Assembly: GCF_002435945.1 (NCBI RefSeq)
Contig: NZ_DIXC01000078.1
Coordinates: 1-14,520, forward strand
DNA from: Mesotoga sp. UBA6090
Lineage (GTDB): Bacteria; Thermotogota; Thermotogae; Petrotogales; Kosmotogaceae
Direction of reading: 5' to 3'
Length of the DNA: 14,520 bases
Below are positions 14,457 through 14,520 of this stretch, in pieces; the first letter of the stretch is position 1; the number at the start of each line of letters is the position of its first letter. A program made the position numbers and the translations under genes. A model generated the notes under the pieces. It saw nothing but the letters and a program-made list of their open reading frames with translations. It was not told where the DNA came from and ran no database searches.

Positions 14457-14520
14457 CTCTTCAGTCTCGCCCTCTCTCCTCTTCTCACACTCCTTAACCG
14501 GTGAGTAGCCCAGGGGGATT

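Noticed and set aside
1..14520. tRNA or rRNA genes
   Set aside because: No GTTCRANYC T-loop with matching acceptor stem and no conserved rRNA segment was seen on either strand by eye; a short tRNA could still be missed without a scan.

Overview
The window reads as chromosomal DNA of a bacterium with moderate GC, strong purine-rich Shine-Dalgarno sites, frequent TTG/GTG starts and unusually repeat-rich spacers. A Thermotogota-type organism (Mesotoga/Kosmotoga-like) is my best guess. It rests on overall style and not on a marker gene, so treat it as tentative.

Layout. 1-3213 is AT-rich. It holds a decayed gene end, a patch of GGACGA-type repeats, a complete CopB-type copper P-type ATPase on the minus strand with a good promoter, and a fragment of an unidentified gene. 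It looks like acquired DNA. 3214-3547 has no gene but contains a possible nested RNA fold. 3548-7258 is a regulator/efflux locus: a MarR-type regulator and an NAD(P)-epimerase overlap by 4 bp on the minus strand and diverge from an MMPL/RND-type exporter, with a candidate MarR operator between them. The epimerase is interrupted by one in-frame TGA. 7259-8090 has no convincing gene. 8092-9163 holds a LysM-alpha/beta-hydrolase fusion with its terminator. 9528-10537 holds a membrane-anchored sulfite-oxidase-fold molybdopterin protein overlapping a decayed beta-propeller-like gene with an internal TAG. 10758-11672 is a REP-associated (RAYT/Y1, HUH) transposase with an unusual low-complexity insert. 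11815-13103 holds a possible small membrane ORF and an MrcB_N (DUF3578)-like gene carrying an internal TGA and a probable +1 frameshift. 13104-14520 is essentially gene-free and is a mosaic of palindromes and degenerate repeats.

Together. The genes look like independent accessory functions: metal efflux, regulated membrane export, envelope hydrolase, extracytoplasmic redox, and a broken restriction-like gene. They are separated by repeat-rich spacers. The main themes are (a) four reading frames each interrupted by one in-frame stop but otherwise well preserved, and (b) a RAYT transposase close to REP-like palindromes, one of which shares sequence with the 3' end of the transposase gene. No complete novel system is visible. 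The best candidate for something undescribed is the MrcB_N + helix-turn-helix + coiled-coil protein, which lacks an AAA+ motor. All identifications come from reading motifs by eye; no database search was possible.
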